Source: M55B112 sp040903745 (GTDB lineage Bacteria; Bacteroidota; Bacteroidia; Bacteroidales; GCA-2748055). From it: a DNA stretch of 64,000 nt. How positions within the stretch are numbered: the first letter of the stretch is position 1; every line of letters starts with the position of its first letter. Below are positions 8,549-17,905 of the stretch, piece after piece. Below the pieces are notes generated by a model that saw only the letters and a list, made by a program, of their open reading frames with translations, searched no databases and was not told the origin of the DNA. A program made the translations under genes and the position numbers. The DNA lies in NCBI GenBank assembly GCA_040903745.1, contig JBBDUV010000093.1:21671-85670 (forward strand), given 5' to 3'.

Positions 8549-9457
8549 CTAAAAGAGTTCATTTACCGATAAATATCTTTCTCCGGTATCGTAATTAAAA
8601 GTGAGTATACGTGATCCTTCCGGGATCTCTGGAAGCTTTTTCGACACGGCCGCGAGCGAGGCTCCGCTTGAAATTCCTCCGAAGATCCCCTCCTCTTTCA
8701 CTGCCCGGCGTGTGAAGAGATAGGCCTCCTCTTTCTCTACTGCAACCGTGCCGTCGAGTAGTGAGGTATAGAGATTTTCGGGTATAAATCCAGGTCCGAT
8801 GCCCATGATCGGATGGGGTGAAGGATCTTTTCCGGCGATCACCTGGGAATCGAATGGCTCCACGGCAAAAACCTTCACTCCCGGCATCTGTTTTTTCAAC
8901 ACTTTAGAAACACCGGAGATATGTCCTCCGGTACCCACCCCGGTGATCAGGTAATCGATCCCTTCGGGAAAATCGTTCAGTATCTCCAGGGCAGTTGTTC
9001 GCTCGTGGACACCCGGATTGGCCGGGTTATCAAACTGTGAAGGGATCCATGCGTGTTCGATCTCCTCTTTCAGCTCCAGCGTGCGGGCGATGGATCCTTT
9101 CATACCGACTGACCTGTCGGTAAGCTCAATCTCGGCACCGTATGCCCTCAGAATGCTGCGCCGCTCGACCGACATGGACTCGGGCATAACGAGGATCACA
9201 CGGTACCCTTTCACGGCACCGACCATAGCGAGTCCGATCCCGGTATTTCCCGAGGTGGGCTCGATAATCACACTTCCCTTCTTAAGAATTCCCCTCTTCT
9301 CTGCATCTTCAATCATAGAAAGAGCGATCCGGTCCTTGATGCTGCCACCCGGATTATTGCGTTCGAGCTTCACCCATACCTCATGGTCGGGAAAGAGTTT
9401 GCTGAGCCTTACATGGGGAGAGTCTCCTATTGTTTCTAAAATGTTGTTGTATTTCAT
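8549..9457 (-). CDS. cysK: Cysteine synthase (O-acetylserine sulfhydrylase)
   Basis: 302 residues. This fold type II PLP enzyme has the PLP lysine in NNPGGSIKDRIALSM (about residue 41). PTSGNTGIGLAMVGAVKGY forms the substrate/PLP loop and GTGGHISGVSKVLK the phosphate loop. SGASLAAV near the C-terminus is also conserved. It makes cysteine from O-acetylserine and sulfide. The gene follows cysE on the same strand about 200 bp away, giving a complete serine-to-cysteine module. CysK rather than CysM is preferred from MPESMSVERRSILRAYGA. No promoter box was convincing. Confidence 0.94.
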   Translation of the reverse strand: MKYNNILETIGDSPHVRLSKLFPDHEVWVKLERNNPGGSIKDRIALSMIEDAEKRGILKKGSVIIEPTSGNTGIGLAMVGAVKGYRVILVMPESMSVERRSILRAYGAEIELTDRSVGMKGSIARTLELKEEIEHAWIPSQFDNPANPGVHERTTALEILNDFPEGIDYLITGVGTGGHISGVSKVLKKQMPGVKVFAVEPFDSQVIAGKDPSPHPIMGIGPGFIPENLYTSLLDGTVAVEKEEAYLFTRRAVKEEGIFGGISSGASLAAVSKKLPEIPEGSRILTFNYDTGERYLSVNELF

Positions 9458-9656
9458 AATTAATTGGTTCCTCTATTTGTATAAATACCTTTAAATATTT
9501 CTAGTTTACTGATTAACAGTTTTTTATAGTTCGCATAACTATGGAACATCCGAGAAAGCATCCTGATCAATTATCGTTAAACGCTTCTATTCATGCAACT
9601 GTTCAATAAGCATTCAACTGTTTTTTCAGTCCGCACGTGAACATGCAGACTGTCAG

Positions 9657-10496
9657 CTATATCACATAATCCAACGGGGGTTTGAAATCCTTGCTGTCGC
9701 GCACAACGACGCGGTGCTGACGGTACACCACCGAATGGGGCAAAACGCTCTCGGTGATCCAGGTATTGCCACCAACGACGGTATCATGACCGATTACCGT
9801 ATTGCCGCCGAGGATCGTGCTTCCGGCATAGATCACCACATTGTCCTCAATGGTTGGATGACGTTTGGTACGCGCCATATCCTTCTCCACCGTGAGGGCT
9901 CCAAGCGTTACACCCTGGTAGATTTTTACATTCTTCCCGATCTCGGCTGTTTCGCCGATCACGATCCCAGTGCCGTGGTCGATAAAAAAAGGCGTGGCGA
10001 TGGTGGCTCCCGGATGGATATCAATACCTGTTTGTCCGTGCACATATTCCATCATCACCCTGGGCAGCAGCGGCACCTTCAGCCCGTAAAGAATATGGGC
10101 CATCCGGTACACCGAGATGCAGTAGAACCCCGGATAGGCCAGGATCACCTCCTCCACACAGCTTGAGGCAGGGTCGAACCGGGCAATGGAAACCGCATCC
10201 TCAATCATGGCCTCATAAGCTACTGGAAGCTCCTCCATAAACCGCGTCACAATTTTTTCAGGTGTATCAGGAATGGTGTTCCTGATAGAGAAGAGCAGGT
10301 CCTTCAGCTCAAGCGAACAGCGCTCCAGCTCAAATTGAATTTCATTCTCATCAATCTTACAATCAAGCTTGATGGGAAACAATATATGAATAATATTTTC
10401 AATAAACTGGTGGGTCTTCACCATGGAGGGTGCTTCCATGCAGAATCCCTGGTTCATTGCGCTCAGGTGTTTTGAAAATTCTTTAAGTTCACTCAT
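9657..10496 (-). CDS. cysE: Serine O-acetyltransferase (EpsC/CysE type)
   Basis: 279 residues. The N-terminal helical half (1-150) is followed by a left-handed beta-helix acetyltransferase domain: GIDIHPGATIATPFFIDHG, GIVIGETAEIGKNVKIYQG, VTLGALTV, then HPTIEDNVVIYAGSTILGG. HPGA and DHGTGIVIGETA are catalytic and CoA-site features of serine acetyltransferases. It transfers acetyl from acetyl-CoA to serine, the first step of cysteine synthesis; the next gene, cysK, performs the second. The N-terminal extension is the form common in Bacteroidota. Confidence 0.94.
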   Translation of the reverse strand: MSELKEFSKHLSAMNQGFCMEAPSMVKTHQFIENIIHILFPIKLDCKIDENEIQFELERCSLELKDLLFSIRNTIPDTPEKIVTRFMEELPVAYEAMIEDAVSIARFDPASSCVEEVILAYPGFYCISVYRMAHILYGLKVPLLPRVMMEYVHGQTGIDIHPGATIATPFFIDHGTGIVIGETAEIGKNVKIYQGVTLGALTVEKDMARTKRHPTIEDNVVIYAGSTILGGNTVIGHDTVVGGNTWITESVLPHSVVYRQHRVVVRDSKDFKPPLDYVI

Positions 10497-10553
10497 TCAA
10501 ATTTCTCTTTATTGAAGTAAAAATTCTCCTTATGCTAACACATAAAGGAGTCG

Positions 10554-11267
10554 TTATGTTAACAGGATCCTTACCAGCGACAGTAAAATATAGGTCAAAA
10601 CTATCAGCGGCAGCCCTGCAATGCCTGCAAATACAAGGACCATGGCAGCAAACAACAGCAACAGGTACATGGAGAAATTGGCACGCACCCCGAAACTCTT
10701 GATTTTCAACGACAGCAGCGGCAGCGGAACCACCATCAGCACCGACATCACGACCATCAACGCCCAGATAAACCAGCCCCCCACAGCCTGTCCAAAAAGC
10801 GATCCGCTGAAAATAACCTCATAATAGATCCCCGTCCAGAACAGTGCAAAGGCCGGTGCCGGAAGACCCAGGAAAAATTCCGAAGGTGGCATCAGGTTGA
10901 ATCTCGCCAGCCGGAGCGCTGTCAGGGCCGGTACAATCAGCACCGAAAGTAGCATCGCCTTCTCAATAAACGCCATTTCGCCAAAACCTTTTCCCGGGTG
11001 ACCGCTACTCAACTGCAGGAGCGTAAAAACCATCGCGGCAGGTACAAGCCCGAAGCTGACCAGGTCGGCCAGGGAGTCGAGCTGCCTGCCAATTTCCGAA
11101 GACGCCTTCAGCAACCTGGCTGCCAATCCGTCAGCAAAGTCAAAAACGACAGCAGCAAAAAAGAACAGCATCGCCAGTTCCGGCTTATCCAATAAAACCA
11201 AGTACAGGGCTGCCGATCCTGAGACCAGGTTCAGCAGGGTAATCAGGTTAGGGATATTTTTTTTCAT
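10554..11267 (-). CDS. pssA: CDP-diacylglycerol--serine O-phosphatidyltransferase
   Basis: 237 residues from the ATG at 11265-11267 (MKKNIPNLITLLNL); an upstream in-frame ATG at 11282 adds MRILL. It is a multi-pass membrane enzyme with the CDP-alcohol phosphatidyltransferase signature DFADGLAARLLKASSEIGRQ, whose Asp/Gly/Arg residues are all present, and LDSLADLVSFG just after. It condenses serine with CDP-diacylglycerol to form phosphatidylserine, the precursor of phosphatidylethanolamine. Roughly seven hydrophobic segments follow. No phosphatidylserine decarboxylase gene is adjacent. Confidence 0.93.
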   Translation of the reverse strand: MKKNIPNLITLLNLVSGSAALYLVLLDKPELAMLFFFAAVVFDFADGLAARLLKASSEIGRQLDSLADLVSFGLVPAAMVFTLLQLSSGHPGKGFGEMAFIEKAMLLSVLIVPALTALRLARFNLMPPSEFFLGLPAPAFALFWTGIYYEVIFSGSLFGQAVGGWFIWALMVVMSVLMVVPLPLLSLKIKSFGVRANFSMYLLLLFAAMVLVFAGIAGLPLIVLTYILLSLVRILLT

Positions 11268-11482
11268 GAGGAGTATTCGCATTGCTGAACGGCAAAGTTA
11301 GTAAGTTTGCTTTTCTAATCCCTGCAATCACCGTGAAAATATATGGTGCCGGACCAAAAGCTCCTCTTTATTCTGTTTATTCCAACGATGAAATAATGAC
11401 ATCCGGGCAGTCGGAAACAGCATCTCAGAAGGGGTAAGGGGCATCATTAAATTGCTACCTGAAAAATAACGGATGATTCCGG

Positions 11483-11614
11483 TTAAGTAGTATCAGCTCC
11501 CTCCTGCTCAGCGTAAACCTTCTCAAATCTTCTGAGGGCCCACCGCACCATCTTGTAGCTGAACCAGATCATCACCGGCCACATCAGGTATCCTATAATT
11601 GATGATATGTACAT
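11483..11614 (-). CDS. 43-residue single-span membrane peptide after cydB (CydX-like)
   Basis: The ATG is at 11612-11614 and the TAA at 11483-11485. The peptide starts MYISSIIGYLMWPVMIWFSY, one N-terminal transmembrane helix, then a basic/amphipathic stretch KMVRWALRRFEKVY and an acidic tail. It lies 117 nt after cydB on the same strand. Cytochrome bd oxidases in other phyla carry small single-helix subunits (CydX, about 30-40 residues) that stabilise the heme site; size, topology and position fit such a role. Sequence similarity to proteobacterial CydX is not evident, so this is inference. Confidence 0.6.
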   Translation of the reverse strand: MYISSIIGYLMWPVMIWFSYKMVRWALRRFEKVYAEQEGADTT

Positions 11615-11731
11615 TTGCTTTTGTTCTCTTAATTATTTTCAGTTCTTTTAAAGCTCCGGAGCCTCTTCCAATCTGCCTTGCAATCTGTTTCCGCATACAG
11701 CTAATCTGCAACCAACCGGCCCCTGAACCTT

Positions 11732-12868
11732 TCAATAAATATGGGTGTCATCCCCGGCTGTTACCTCCTCCTCGGTAATCTTTTTGTTGTTGATCGCCCG
11801 CCAGGCCCAGGCGATGTATGCAAGCACAAAGGGCACCGCCAGGGAGACGTAGCTCATCACCGTCAGTGTAAACTCGCTCGAGGAGCTGTTCTGTATGGTC
11901 AGCGAACTCTGCAGATCGTAGGTCGACGGGTAGAACGCGGTGTTGTTAAACCCTGCCAGAAAAAATAGGCAGAGCACCACCAGCACCGTCCCGGGACCCG
12001 ATAGCCAGATGCCATTCGAGGTGGTTCGCAGCAACGACCACCCTATACCCCCCAGCACGAGCAGCACACCGACAAGGAACATCACAAACACCAACGGCAT
12101 CTGTACCAGGTTGTGCCAATATTTAAAAGCCTCCATCGACACCACCCCCGACTGCGGATCAACAGCAAAACCGTCCCTCAGCATCAACCAGATAGCAAAA
12201 GTGAGAAAGAAGACCACGAACGGAACGGCATTGATCAACAGCTGTCGCTTTGTCCGCGCGATAATCACCTCATGGTCAATCGTGTTTATAAAATAGAGGA
12301 GTCCGAGTAGCCTGGCCAGGAAAAAGACAGTAAAACCAAGCGATAGATTAAAAGGGTTCAGTGCCGCCTCCAGTCCGCGCGTACCGGTCTGCCAGTGTAC
12401 GTTGTTCATCTCATTCAGTGAGAACTGTGATCCCGAGAAAAAAGTAGCCACCGCCGTACCGATCAGCACCGTACCCACCAGTCCGTTGATAAACAGAAAT
12501 GCATCATAACTCTTTTGCCCGAGGAAGTTGGAGACGCGGGAACGAAACTCGTAGGAGACCGCCTGGATAACAAAGGCGAAGAGGATAATCATCCAGACCC
12601 AGTAAGCACCACCGAAACTGGTGGCATAAAACAGGGGGAAGGAGGCAAAAAAGGCGCCCCCGAAGGTTACAAGCGTGGTGAAGGTGAATTCCCACTTCCG
12701 ACCCAGGGTGTTAACGATGATGGTGCGTTCGTTTTTGGTCCTGCCAATCGTGTAGATGAAGGTTTGACCACCCTGAACGAACATCAGGAATACCAGCAGG
12801 GCCCCAAGAATTGAGACAATCACAAACCAGTATTGCTGCAAAGCCAGATATGACAGATTTTCAAACAT
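11732..12868 (-). CDS. cydB: Cytochrome bd ubiquinol oxidase subunit II
   Basis: 378 residues with about eight to nine transmembrane helices. The start MFENLSYLALQQYWFVIVS and the segment FVQGGQTFIYTIGRTKNE (quinol-oxidase II family) support CydB. It also has AFVIQAVSYEFRSRVSNFLG and the FNNTAFYPS loop. CydB pairs with the heme subunit CydA in the cytoplasmic membrane to oxidise quinol and reduce oxygen with high affinity. It begins 1 nt after the cydA stop, so it is clearly operonic. Confidence 0.95.
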   Translation of the reverse strand: MFENLSYLALQQYWFVIVSILGALLVFLMFVQGGQTFIYTIGRTKNERTIIVNTLGRKWEFTFTTLVTFGGAFFASFPLFYATSFGGAYWVWMIILFAFVIQAVSYEFRSRVSNFLGQKSYDAFLFINGLVGTVLIGTAVATFFSGSQFSLNEMNNVHWQTGTRGLEAALNPFNLSLGFTVFFLARLLGLLYFINTIDHEVIIARTKRQLLINAVPFVVFFLTFAIWLMLRDGFAVDPQSGVVSMEAFKYWHNLVQMPLVFVMFLVGVLLVLGGIGWSLLRTTSNGIWLSGPGTVLVVLCLFFLAGFNNTAFYPSTYDLQSSLTIQNSSSSEFTLTVMSYVSLAVPFVLAYIAWAWRAINNKKITEEEVTAGDDTHIY

Positions 12869-12869
12869 G

Positions 12870-14432
12870 TTATTTCTCCTCCGGACCTTTTTTAATTTGT
12901 GTAGTCAGTATTTTAATCTCTGCGATGAACAGTGCCGTGAACGTTGCCAGGAATATAAAGAAGGTGGTCTGTACCGCTCCCGGACTGATCCTGGTAACTG
13001 CCGAGAGTGTCGGCATCAATTCATATACTACCCAGGGTTGCCGGCCGACCTCCGCCACGATCCACCCCGCCTGGGATGCGATCCAGGGCAACGGCAGAGT
13101 CAAAAACGCCACCCAGAGCAGCCATTTTTTATCGCCCCAGCGGTTCTTCATGCTCAACACCAGGGCGATGATCGACAGGATGAGGAAGTGTCCGCCAAGA
13201 ATCACCATGAGATGAAATGCGTAGAAATTGAGTTTCACATTGGGTATCAACTCCTGGATCGGACGTTCCTTGTAGTATCCGTAACCGAAGTACCTGTAAT
13301 AGTTCTCCACCCACCCGGGGTCATCAAATTTCTCCTGCAACCGGGCCTCCTCTGCCTTATCGCCACGGTCCTTCGCCTTTTTCAGCTCTTTCAACGTGCC
13401 AATAGCGACACTGCCGCGTTCAATGCGTTCCACATAAGAGAGGATCCCCTGCTCTGAATTCCCGAAAAGCAGGTCATTGACCCCGGCCACAAAGCCACTG
13501 GGAGTGAGGAAGGCCATGTAGGAGAGTGCATTCGGTATCTCGATCTTAAAGATAAACTCCTGACGCGGATTGGGGACCAGCGTTGTGTCGGTTCGCATGG
13601 CACCGATCGCCACCAGGGGAGCGTGGGTCTGACCGTCGTAGAGCGCCTCCATGGCAGCGAACTTCATCGGCTGCTTGCGTGCAATGATCCGCGCCGAGGT
13701 GTCGCCCGTAAAGATTGTTGCAACCGCCGATATAACGCCAAAAACAGCGGCCACCACTGTACTTCGCTTCGCAAAGAGAATGTGTCTTCCCCTGAGCAGA
13801 AACCAGGCGCTGATAGCGATCACGAATATGGCAGCCAGCAAAAAGCTGGAGGTGATCGTATGAAGGAACTTGTTCACCGCCGTTTCGGAGAAGATTACCT
13901 CCCAGAAGCTGGTCATCTCGTTCCTCGCAGTAAGCGGATTGAATCTCGTCCCCACCGGGTCCTGCATCCAGGCGTTGGCCACCAGTATCCATACTGCCGA
14001 GAGACTGGCGCCAAAGGCCACCAGCCATGTACTGAGCAGGTGAAAGCGCTTGCTCACTTTGTTCCATCCGAAAAACATCACGGCGATGAAGGTCGACTCC
14101 AGGAAAAAGGCCATGATACCCTCAATGGCCAGGGGTGCACCAAAGATATCGCCCACGAACCAGGAGTAGTTCGACCAGTTGGTACCGAACTCAAACTCCA
14201 GGATGATCCCTGTAGAAACACCAATGGCAAAGTTGATCCCAAAAAGCTTCATCCAAAACTTCGTGATCCGCTTCCACTCCTCGTCACCCGTCCGCACGTA
14301 GATCGTCTCCATAAAAGCGATCATGAAGGAGAGCCCGAGCGTCAACGGAACAAACAGCCAGTGAAACATGGCTGTCAGCGCAAACTGTCCGCGCGACCAG
14401 TCGATAAGGGAAGGGTCTATTGCATCAATCAT
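12870..14432 (-). CDS. cydA: Cytochrome bd ubiquinol oxidase subunit I
   Basis: 520 residues. The N-terminus, RGQFALTAMFHWLFVPLTLG, carries the heme-ligand histidine of helix I. FWMKLFGINFAIGVSTGI and EFGTNWSNYSWFVGDIFG are conserved core segments, and the GRQPW motif occurs in VAEVGRQPWVVYELM near the C-terminus. It holds hemes b558, b595 and d, and oxidises quinol on the periplasmic side. Its start overlaps the end of the DUF4492 gene by 8 nt and cydB follows 1 nt later. A high-affinity oxidase beside the caa3-type oxidase implies use at low as well as high oxygen. Confidence 0.96.
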   Translation of the reverse strand: MIDAIDPSLIDWSRGQFALTAMFHWLFVPLTLGLSFMIAFMETIYVRTGDEEWKRITKFWMKLFGINFAIGVSTGIILEFEFGTNWSNYSWFVGDIFGAPLAIEGIMAFFLESTFIAVMFFGWNKVSKRFHLLSTWLVAFGASLSAVWILVANAWMQDPVGTRFNPLTARNEMTSFWEVIFSETAVNKFLHTITSSFLLAAIFVIAISAWFLLRGRHILFAKRSTVVAAVFGVISAVATIFTGDTSARIIARKQPMKFAAMEALYDGQTHAPLVAIGAMRTDTTLVPNPRQEFIFKIEIPNALSYMAFLTPSGFVAGVNDLLFGNSEQGILSYVERIERGSVAIGTLKELKKAKDRGDKAEEARLQEKFDDPGWVENYYRYFGYGYYKERPIQELIPNVKLNFYAFHLMVILGGHFLILSIIALVLSMKNRWGDKKWLLWVAFLTLPLPWIASQAGWIVAEVGRQPWVVYELMPTLSAVTRISPGAVQTTFFIFLATFTALFIAEIKILTTQIKKGPEEK

Positions 14433-14640
14433 CGTATGTAGGGTTTGTTAATTGTTCCAGCACATGCCCCGCCCGCTCCTCATCCGTCTCGAAGTTGCGG
14501 TTGAGCACATTGGGGAAGAAAAACAACTTCAGGATCACGAACATCACAAAGAGCTTGATAAGGATGATCGCCCAAAGCGACCGCCCCCAGGTCATTGATC
14601 TGAATCCATCGTAATAAAAGCTAAAGACCCTTTTAAGCAT
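14425..14640 (-). CDS. DUF4492 small membrane protein, first gene of the cyd operon
   Basis: 71 residues with one transmembrane helix: SLWAIILIKLFVMFVILKLF at about 22-41, preceded by MLKRVFSFYYDGFRSMTWG and followed by FFFPNVLNRNFETDEER. This fits DUF4492, a family found next to cytochrome bd genes in Bacteroidota and Campylobacterota. Its role is unproven; assembly or stabilisation of the oxidase is the natural guess from constant linkage. It overlaps cydA by 8 nt, and a promoter-like box lies about 37 bp upstream. Confidence 0.88.
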   Translation of the reverse strand: MLKRVFSFYYDGFRSMTWGRSLWAIILIKLFVMFVILKLFFFPNVLNRNFETDEERAGHVLEQLTNPTYDD

Positions 14641-14676
14641 TCGATACTGGTTGTTAATGAAGCCGGTTGTCTAGAA

Positions 14677-14684
14677 CAAAAATA
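14677..14684 (-). promoter_or_regulatory. Candidate -7 box (TATTTTTG) for the cyd operon
   Basis: An exact TAnnTTTG match on the minus strand would start transcription about 30 nt before the DUF4492 ATG. A T-rich stretch sits near the expected -33 position but no clean TTG. No FNR/CRP-type palindrome was recognised beside it. Confidence 0.38.
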
Positions 14685-14885
14685 GCAAGACTGCTTTTAG
14701 TATGATTAAAAATAATATATTTGTTCGTTATTTTAACTGTTTCTAAATACGCTGTTGTATTATTTTATTTAAACTGTTTTCGAACAAAAAAAGAGTTTTT
14801 TGTAATTTTAAACTTTTTCGATCTGATAGGTCATTTAATCAAATTTTGTTTATTAGTTAAGAACTTCCAACATTTATAAAACACC

Positions 14886-15659
14886 ATGCAAAGAATTACT
14901 ATTTCACTTATCGGCTTGCTTTTAATTACATCAATGAATGGTCAGGACCTGGCACAGCAATCATTGGAAATAGGTGTTGAGGAAAAGCTCAATAATCAGA
15001 TTCCCCTCGACCTGTTTTTATTTAACATTGAAGGCGACACAGTATATCTACGTGACATCTACGACAAACCCACAATAATCAATTTCGTCTATTACCGTTG
15101 TCCGGGTATCTGTTCGCCACTCATGGACGGACTGGCGGAGGTGATTGATAAATCCGACCTGGTGATCGGTGAGGATTACCAGGCAATCACGATCAGCTTC
15201 GATCCAAGGGAGTCGTCCATGCTGGCTGAACGAAAACGCAACAACTACCAGAACCTGATGGAGAAGGCTGAACTGGCGAAAGAGGGATGGACCTTCTACA
15301 CGGCCGACAGTGCCAATATCGCGCAACTTACTGATGCAACGGGATTCAGGTACAAACCGGTGGGCAATGACTTTATCCACTCAGCCACACTGATCGTCAC
15401 TTCACCGCAGGGAAAGATTACCCGTTACATGAACGGTATCTATTTCCTTCCCTTTGATTTGAAGATGTCGATTCTCGATGCCAGTGAAGGAAAGACCGGT
15501 CCTACGATCAACAAGGTATTGCAATACTGCTATTCTTTCGATCCGGAGGGCCAACAGTATGTGTTCAACATCACAAAAGTAGCAGGAACGCTGATCCTCT
15601 TTATCGGGGTGATCATATTCCTGATACTGATTTTAGTTAAACGTAAAAATTCAAAATAA
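14886..15659 (+). CDS. SCO1/SenC-family copper chaperone
   Basis: 257 residues. A signal peptide (ITISLIGLLLITSMNGQ) precedes a thioredoxin-fold domain with the copper-binding CPGIC motif (Cys72 and Cys76) and the third ligand His165 in NDFIHSATLIV. One transmembrane helix closes the C-terminus (TLILFIGVIIFLILILVK). SCO proteins deliver copper to, or reduce, the CuA site of cytochrome oxidase subunit II. It is the first gene of the oxidase cluster, 10 nt before ctaD, so co-expression is very likely. Confidence 0.93.
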   Translation: MQRITISLIGLLLITSMNGQDLAQQSLEIGVEEKLNNQIPLDLFLFNIEGDTVYLRDIYDKPTIINFVYYRCPGICSPLMDGLAEVIDKSDLVIGEDYQAITISFDPRESSMLAERKRNNYQNLMEKAELAKEGWTFYTADSANIAQLTDATGFRYKPVGNDFIHSATLIVTSPQGKITRYMNGIYFLPFDLKMSILDASEGKTGPTINKVLQYCYSFDPEGQQYVFNITKVAGTLILFIGVIIFLILILVKRKNSK

Positions 15660-15669
15660 CCGCAAAATT

Positions 15670-17280
15670 ATGTCTGAAAATACAAAGAAAAATGCGCCAT
15701 TAAGCTATCTGGAAGAGAAGGGCGGTAGGAAAGGAATTTTTGTATGGATACTTTCCACTGATCATAAAAGAATAGGCCTTTTGTACCTGTATTCCATCAT
15801 GTCATGGTTTTTTATAGGCGTTACACTAGGCCTACTGATGAAGCTTGAACTTATCGCACCTGGGAAAACAATCATGGCTGCCCAGTCTTACAACGCATCT
15901 TTCACGGTTCATGGAGTGATTATGATTTTCCTTGTTATCATACCGGGTCTGCCCGCCATCTTCGGCAACTTCATGTTGCCCATACAGATAGGTGCCAAAG
16001 ACGTCGCATTCCCAAAACTGAATCTGCTGTCATGGCATATTTATATTGTAGGATCGATTCTTGTCGTCTCCTCACTTTTTACCGGCGGGGGTCCTCCCGA
16101 CACTGGTTGGACCTTCTACGCACCCTACAGTTTCAAGACCGGCACGAACATGCTGCCTGCAGTGCTGGGGGCCTTTGTCCTGGGATTCAGTTCGATATTA
16201 ACCGGACTGAATTTCATCGTTACCATTCACAGAATGCGCGCTCCGGGGATGTCATGGATGAAGATGCCGATCTTCCCCTGGACCCTCTACGGCACAGCCT
16301 GGGTCCAGTTGCTGGCAACGCCAATCATTGGTATAACGCTGCTGATGGTGATCGGCGAACGTGTCTTCAATATCGGTTTTTTTGATCCTGCCAAAGGCGG
16401 CGACCCGATCCTGTTTCAGCACCTCTTCTGGATCTACTCACACCCGGCGGTTTACATCATGATCCTGCCGGCCATGGGAGCAATCTCAGAGATCATCCCC
16501 ACCTTTGCCAGGAAAACGATCTACGGATACCGCGCGATGATTATCTCCACAATGGCCATCGCCTTTGTCGGTTATTTTGTCTGGGGGCACCACATGTTCA
16601 CATCGGGTATGAGCGGCACAGCCCTGTTCACCTTTTCCATTCTGACATTTCTAGTGGCTATTCCAAGTGCCATCAAGGTCTTCAACTGGGTCTCCACAAT
16701 GTACCAGGGGTCAATCTCAACCGAAGTACCGTTCCTCTGGGCCGCCTCATTTATCTTCGTTTTCATGATCGGTGGTTTCTCCGGCCTGGTGTTAGGGGCA
16801 CTGGCTATTAATGTCCACCTGCACGACACCGCCTTTGTGGTGGCACATTTCCATTTCATTGTTTTCGGGGGAGCGGGATTTGCATTTTTCGGAGCCCTTC
16901 ATTACTGGTTCCCGAAGATGTTCGGACGGATGTATGATAAGTCGTGGGCAAAAACCGGGTGGTTGATGTTTTTCTTCGGATTTGTTACACTATATGGCCC
17001 AATGTTTTACCTGGGAATAAAAGGAATGCCGCGCAGGTACTTTGATTACCTTCCTGATTATCACGGACCAAATATCATTTCATCGCTTGGAGCGATTGTG
17101 ATGGTGGCAGGATTTGCTATAATTGCGATAAACCTGATCAAATCAGCCAGGTCGGGCGTAAAAGCAGAAGCCAATCCATGGGGAGGGACCAACCTGGAAT
17201 GGCAGGTGCCCTCACCACCGCCACTGGAGAATTTCGAGGAGATTCCCACCATCGATAAAGCAACTTATAAATACGACTAA
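15670..17280 (+). CDS. ctaD: Cytochrome c oxidase subunit I (type A2 heme-copper oxidase)
   Basis: 536 residues with about 12 helices. Heme and CuB ligands are visible: FTVHGVIMIFLVIIPG (low-spin heme His), WIYSHPAVYI (CuB His258 with the crosslinked Tyr beyond it), WGHHMFTSGM (CuB His pair), and HDTAFVVAHFHFIVFGG (heme ligands). In place of the helix-VI glutamate of A1 oxidases the sequence has Tyr256-Ser257, the YSHPxV motif that defines subfamily A2, as in Rhodothermus caa3. It is the proton-pumping catalytic subunit in the cytoplasmic membrane. Subunit III follows 11 nt later. Confidence 0.96.
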   Translation: MSENTKKNAPLSYLEEKGGRKGIFVWILSTDHKRIGLLYLYSIMSWFFIGVTLGLLMKLELIAPGKTIMAAQSYNASFTVHGVIMIFLVIIPGLPAIFGNFMLPIQIGAKDVAFPKLNLLSWHIYIVGSILVVSSLFTGGGPPDTGWTFYAPYSFKTGTNMLPAVLGAFVLGFSSILTGLNFIVTIHRMRAPGMSWMKMPIFPWTLYGTAWVQLLATPIIGITLLMVIGERVFNIGFFDPAKGGDPILFQHLFWIYSHPAVYIMILPAMGAISEIIPTFARKTIYGYRAMIISTMAIAFVGYFVWGHHMFTSGMSGTALFTFSILTFLVAIPSAIKVFNWVSTMYQGSISTEVPFLWAASFIFVFMIGGFSGLVLGALAINVHLHDTAFVVAHFHFIVFGGAGFAFFGALHYWFPKMFGRMYDKSWAKTGWLMFFFGFVTLYGPMFYLGIKGMPRRYFDYLPDYHGPNIISSLGAIVMVAGFAIIAINLIKSARSGVKAEANPWGGTNLEWQVPSPPPLENFEEIPTIDKATYKYD

Positions 17281-17291
17281 AAGGAAGGCTT

Positions 17292-17894
17292 ATGTCAGAA
17301 CATGCACACAGAGATGACATCGGATCGAAGCTCGGTATGTGGCTATTCATCTTTACGGAACTGATGTTGTTTGGCGGACTGTTTATCACCTATGCTGTTT
17401 ACAGATACTTGCATCCTGAGGCATTTCACATGGCAAGTCAGGAACTTGACGTCCCTATCGGTACAATTAACACGATTATCCTGCTAATCAGCAGCGCCAC
17501 AATCGCCATGTCGATTACCGCGATCCAGCAGGGAAAGAAGAAGCTCACACTCAACCTCATCAGCTCCACCATGGTTTTGGCAGCTATCTTTTTGGTGAAC
17601 AAGTACTTTGAATGGGGAGCGAAATTCGAACATGGAATTTTTCCCGGTTCAGAGTATCTCGATCAGCTGGGTTATGGTGATGTGCTGTTTTTTGGCCTCT
17701 ATTTTTTCATGACAGGCCTGCATGCATTTCATATCATTATCGGAATGGTAATACTGGGCTTCATCTATTACTATGTAAAAAACGACCGTCTCAAATCCGA
17801 TGACTTTCAGTTACTGGAAAATGGCGGATTGTACTGGCACCTTGTCGACCTGATCTGGATCTTCCTGTTCCCGTTGTTTTATCTTATCGCTTAA
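17292..17894 (+). CDS. ctaE: Cytochrome c oxidase subunit III
   Basis: 200 residues and five predicted helices: LGMWLFIFTELMLFGGLFI, INTIILLISSATIAMSI, the LTLNLISSTMVLAAIFLVN region, FFGLYFFMTGLHAFHIIIG, and WHLVDLIWIFLFPLFYLIA. The conserved GLHAFHIIIGM and WHLVDLIW motifs identify the COX3 family. It is the short form without the first two helices of mitochondrial COX3. It lies between subunits I and IV of the same cluster, overlapping the next reading frame region closely. Confidence 0.95.
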   Translation: MSEHAHRDDIGSKLGMWLFIFTELMLFGGLFITYAVYRYLHPEAFHMASQELDVPIGTINTIILLISSATIAMSITAIQQGKKKLTLNLISSTMVLAAIFLVNKYFEWGAKFEHGIFPGSEYLDQLGYGDVLFFGLYFFMTGLHAFHIIIGMVILGFIYYYVKNDRLKSDDFQLLENGGLYWHLVDLIWIFLFPLFYLIA

Positions 17895-17905
17895 TGAAGA
17901 GTACT

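Noticed and set aside
13623..14441. 272-residue open frame on the plus strand
   Set aside because: It is antisense to cydA, which has all its heme-ligand motifs. The translation is a low-hydrophobicity shadow.
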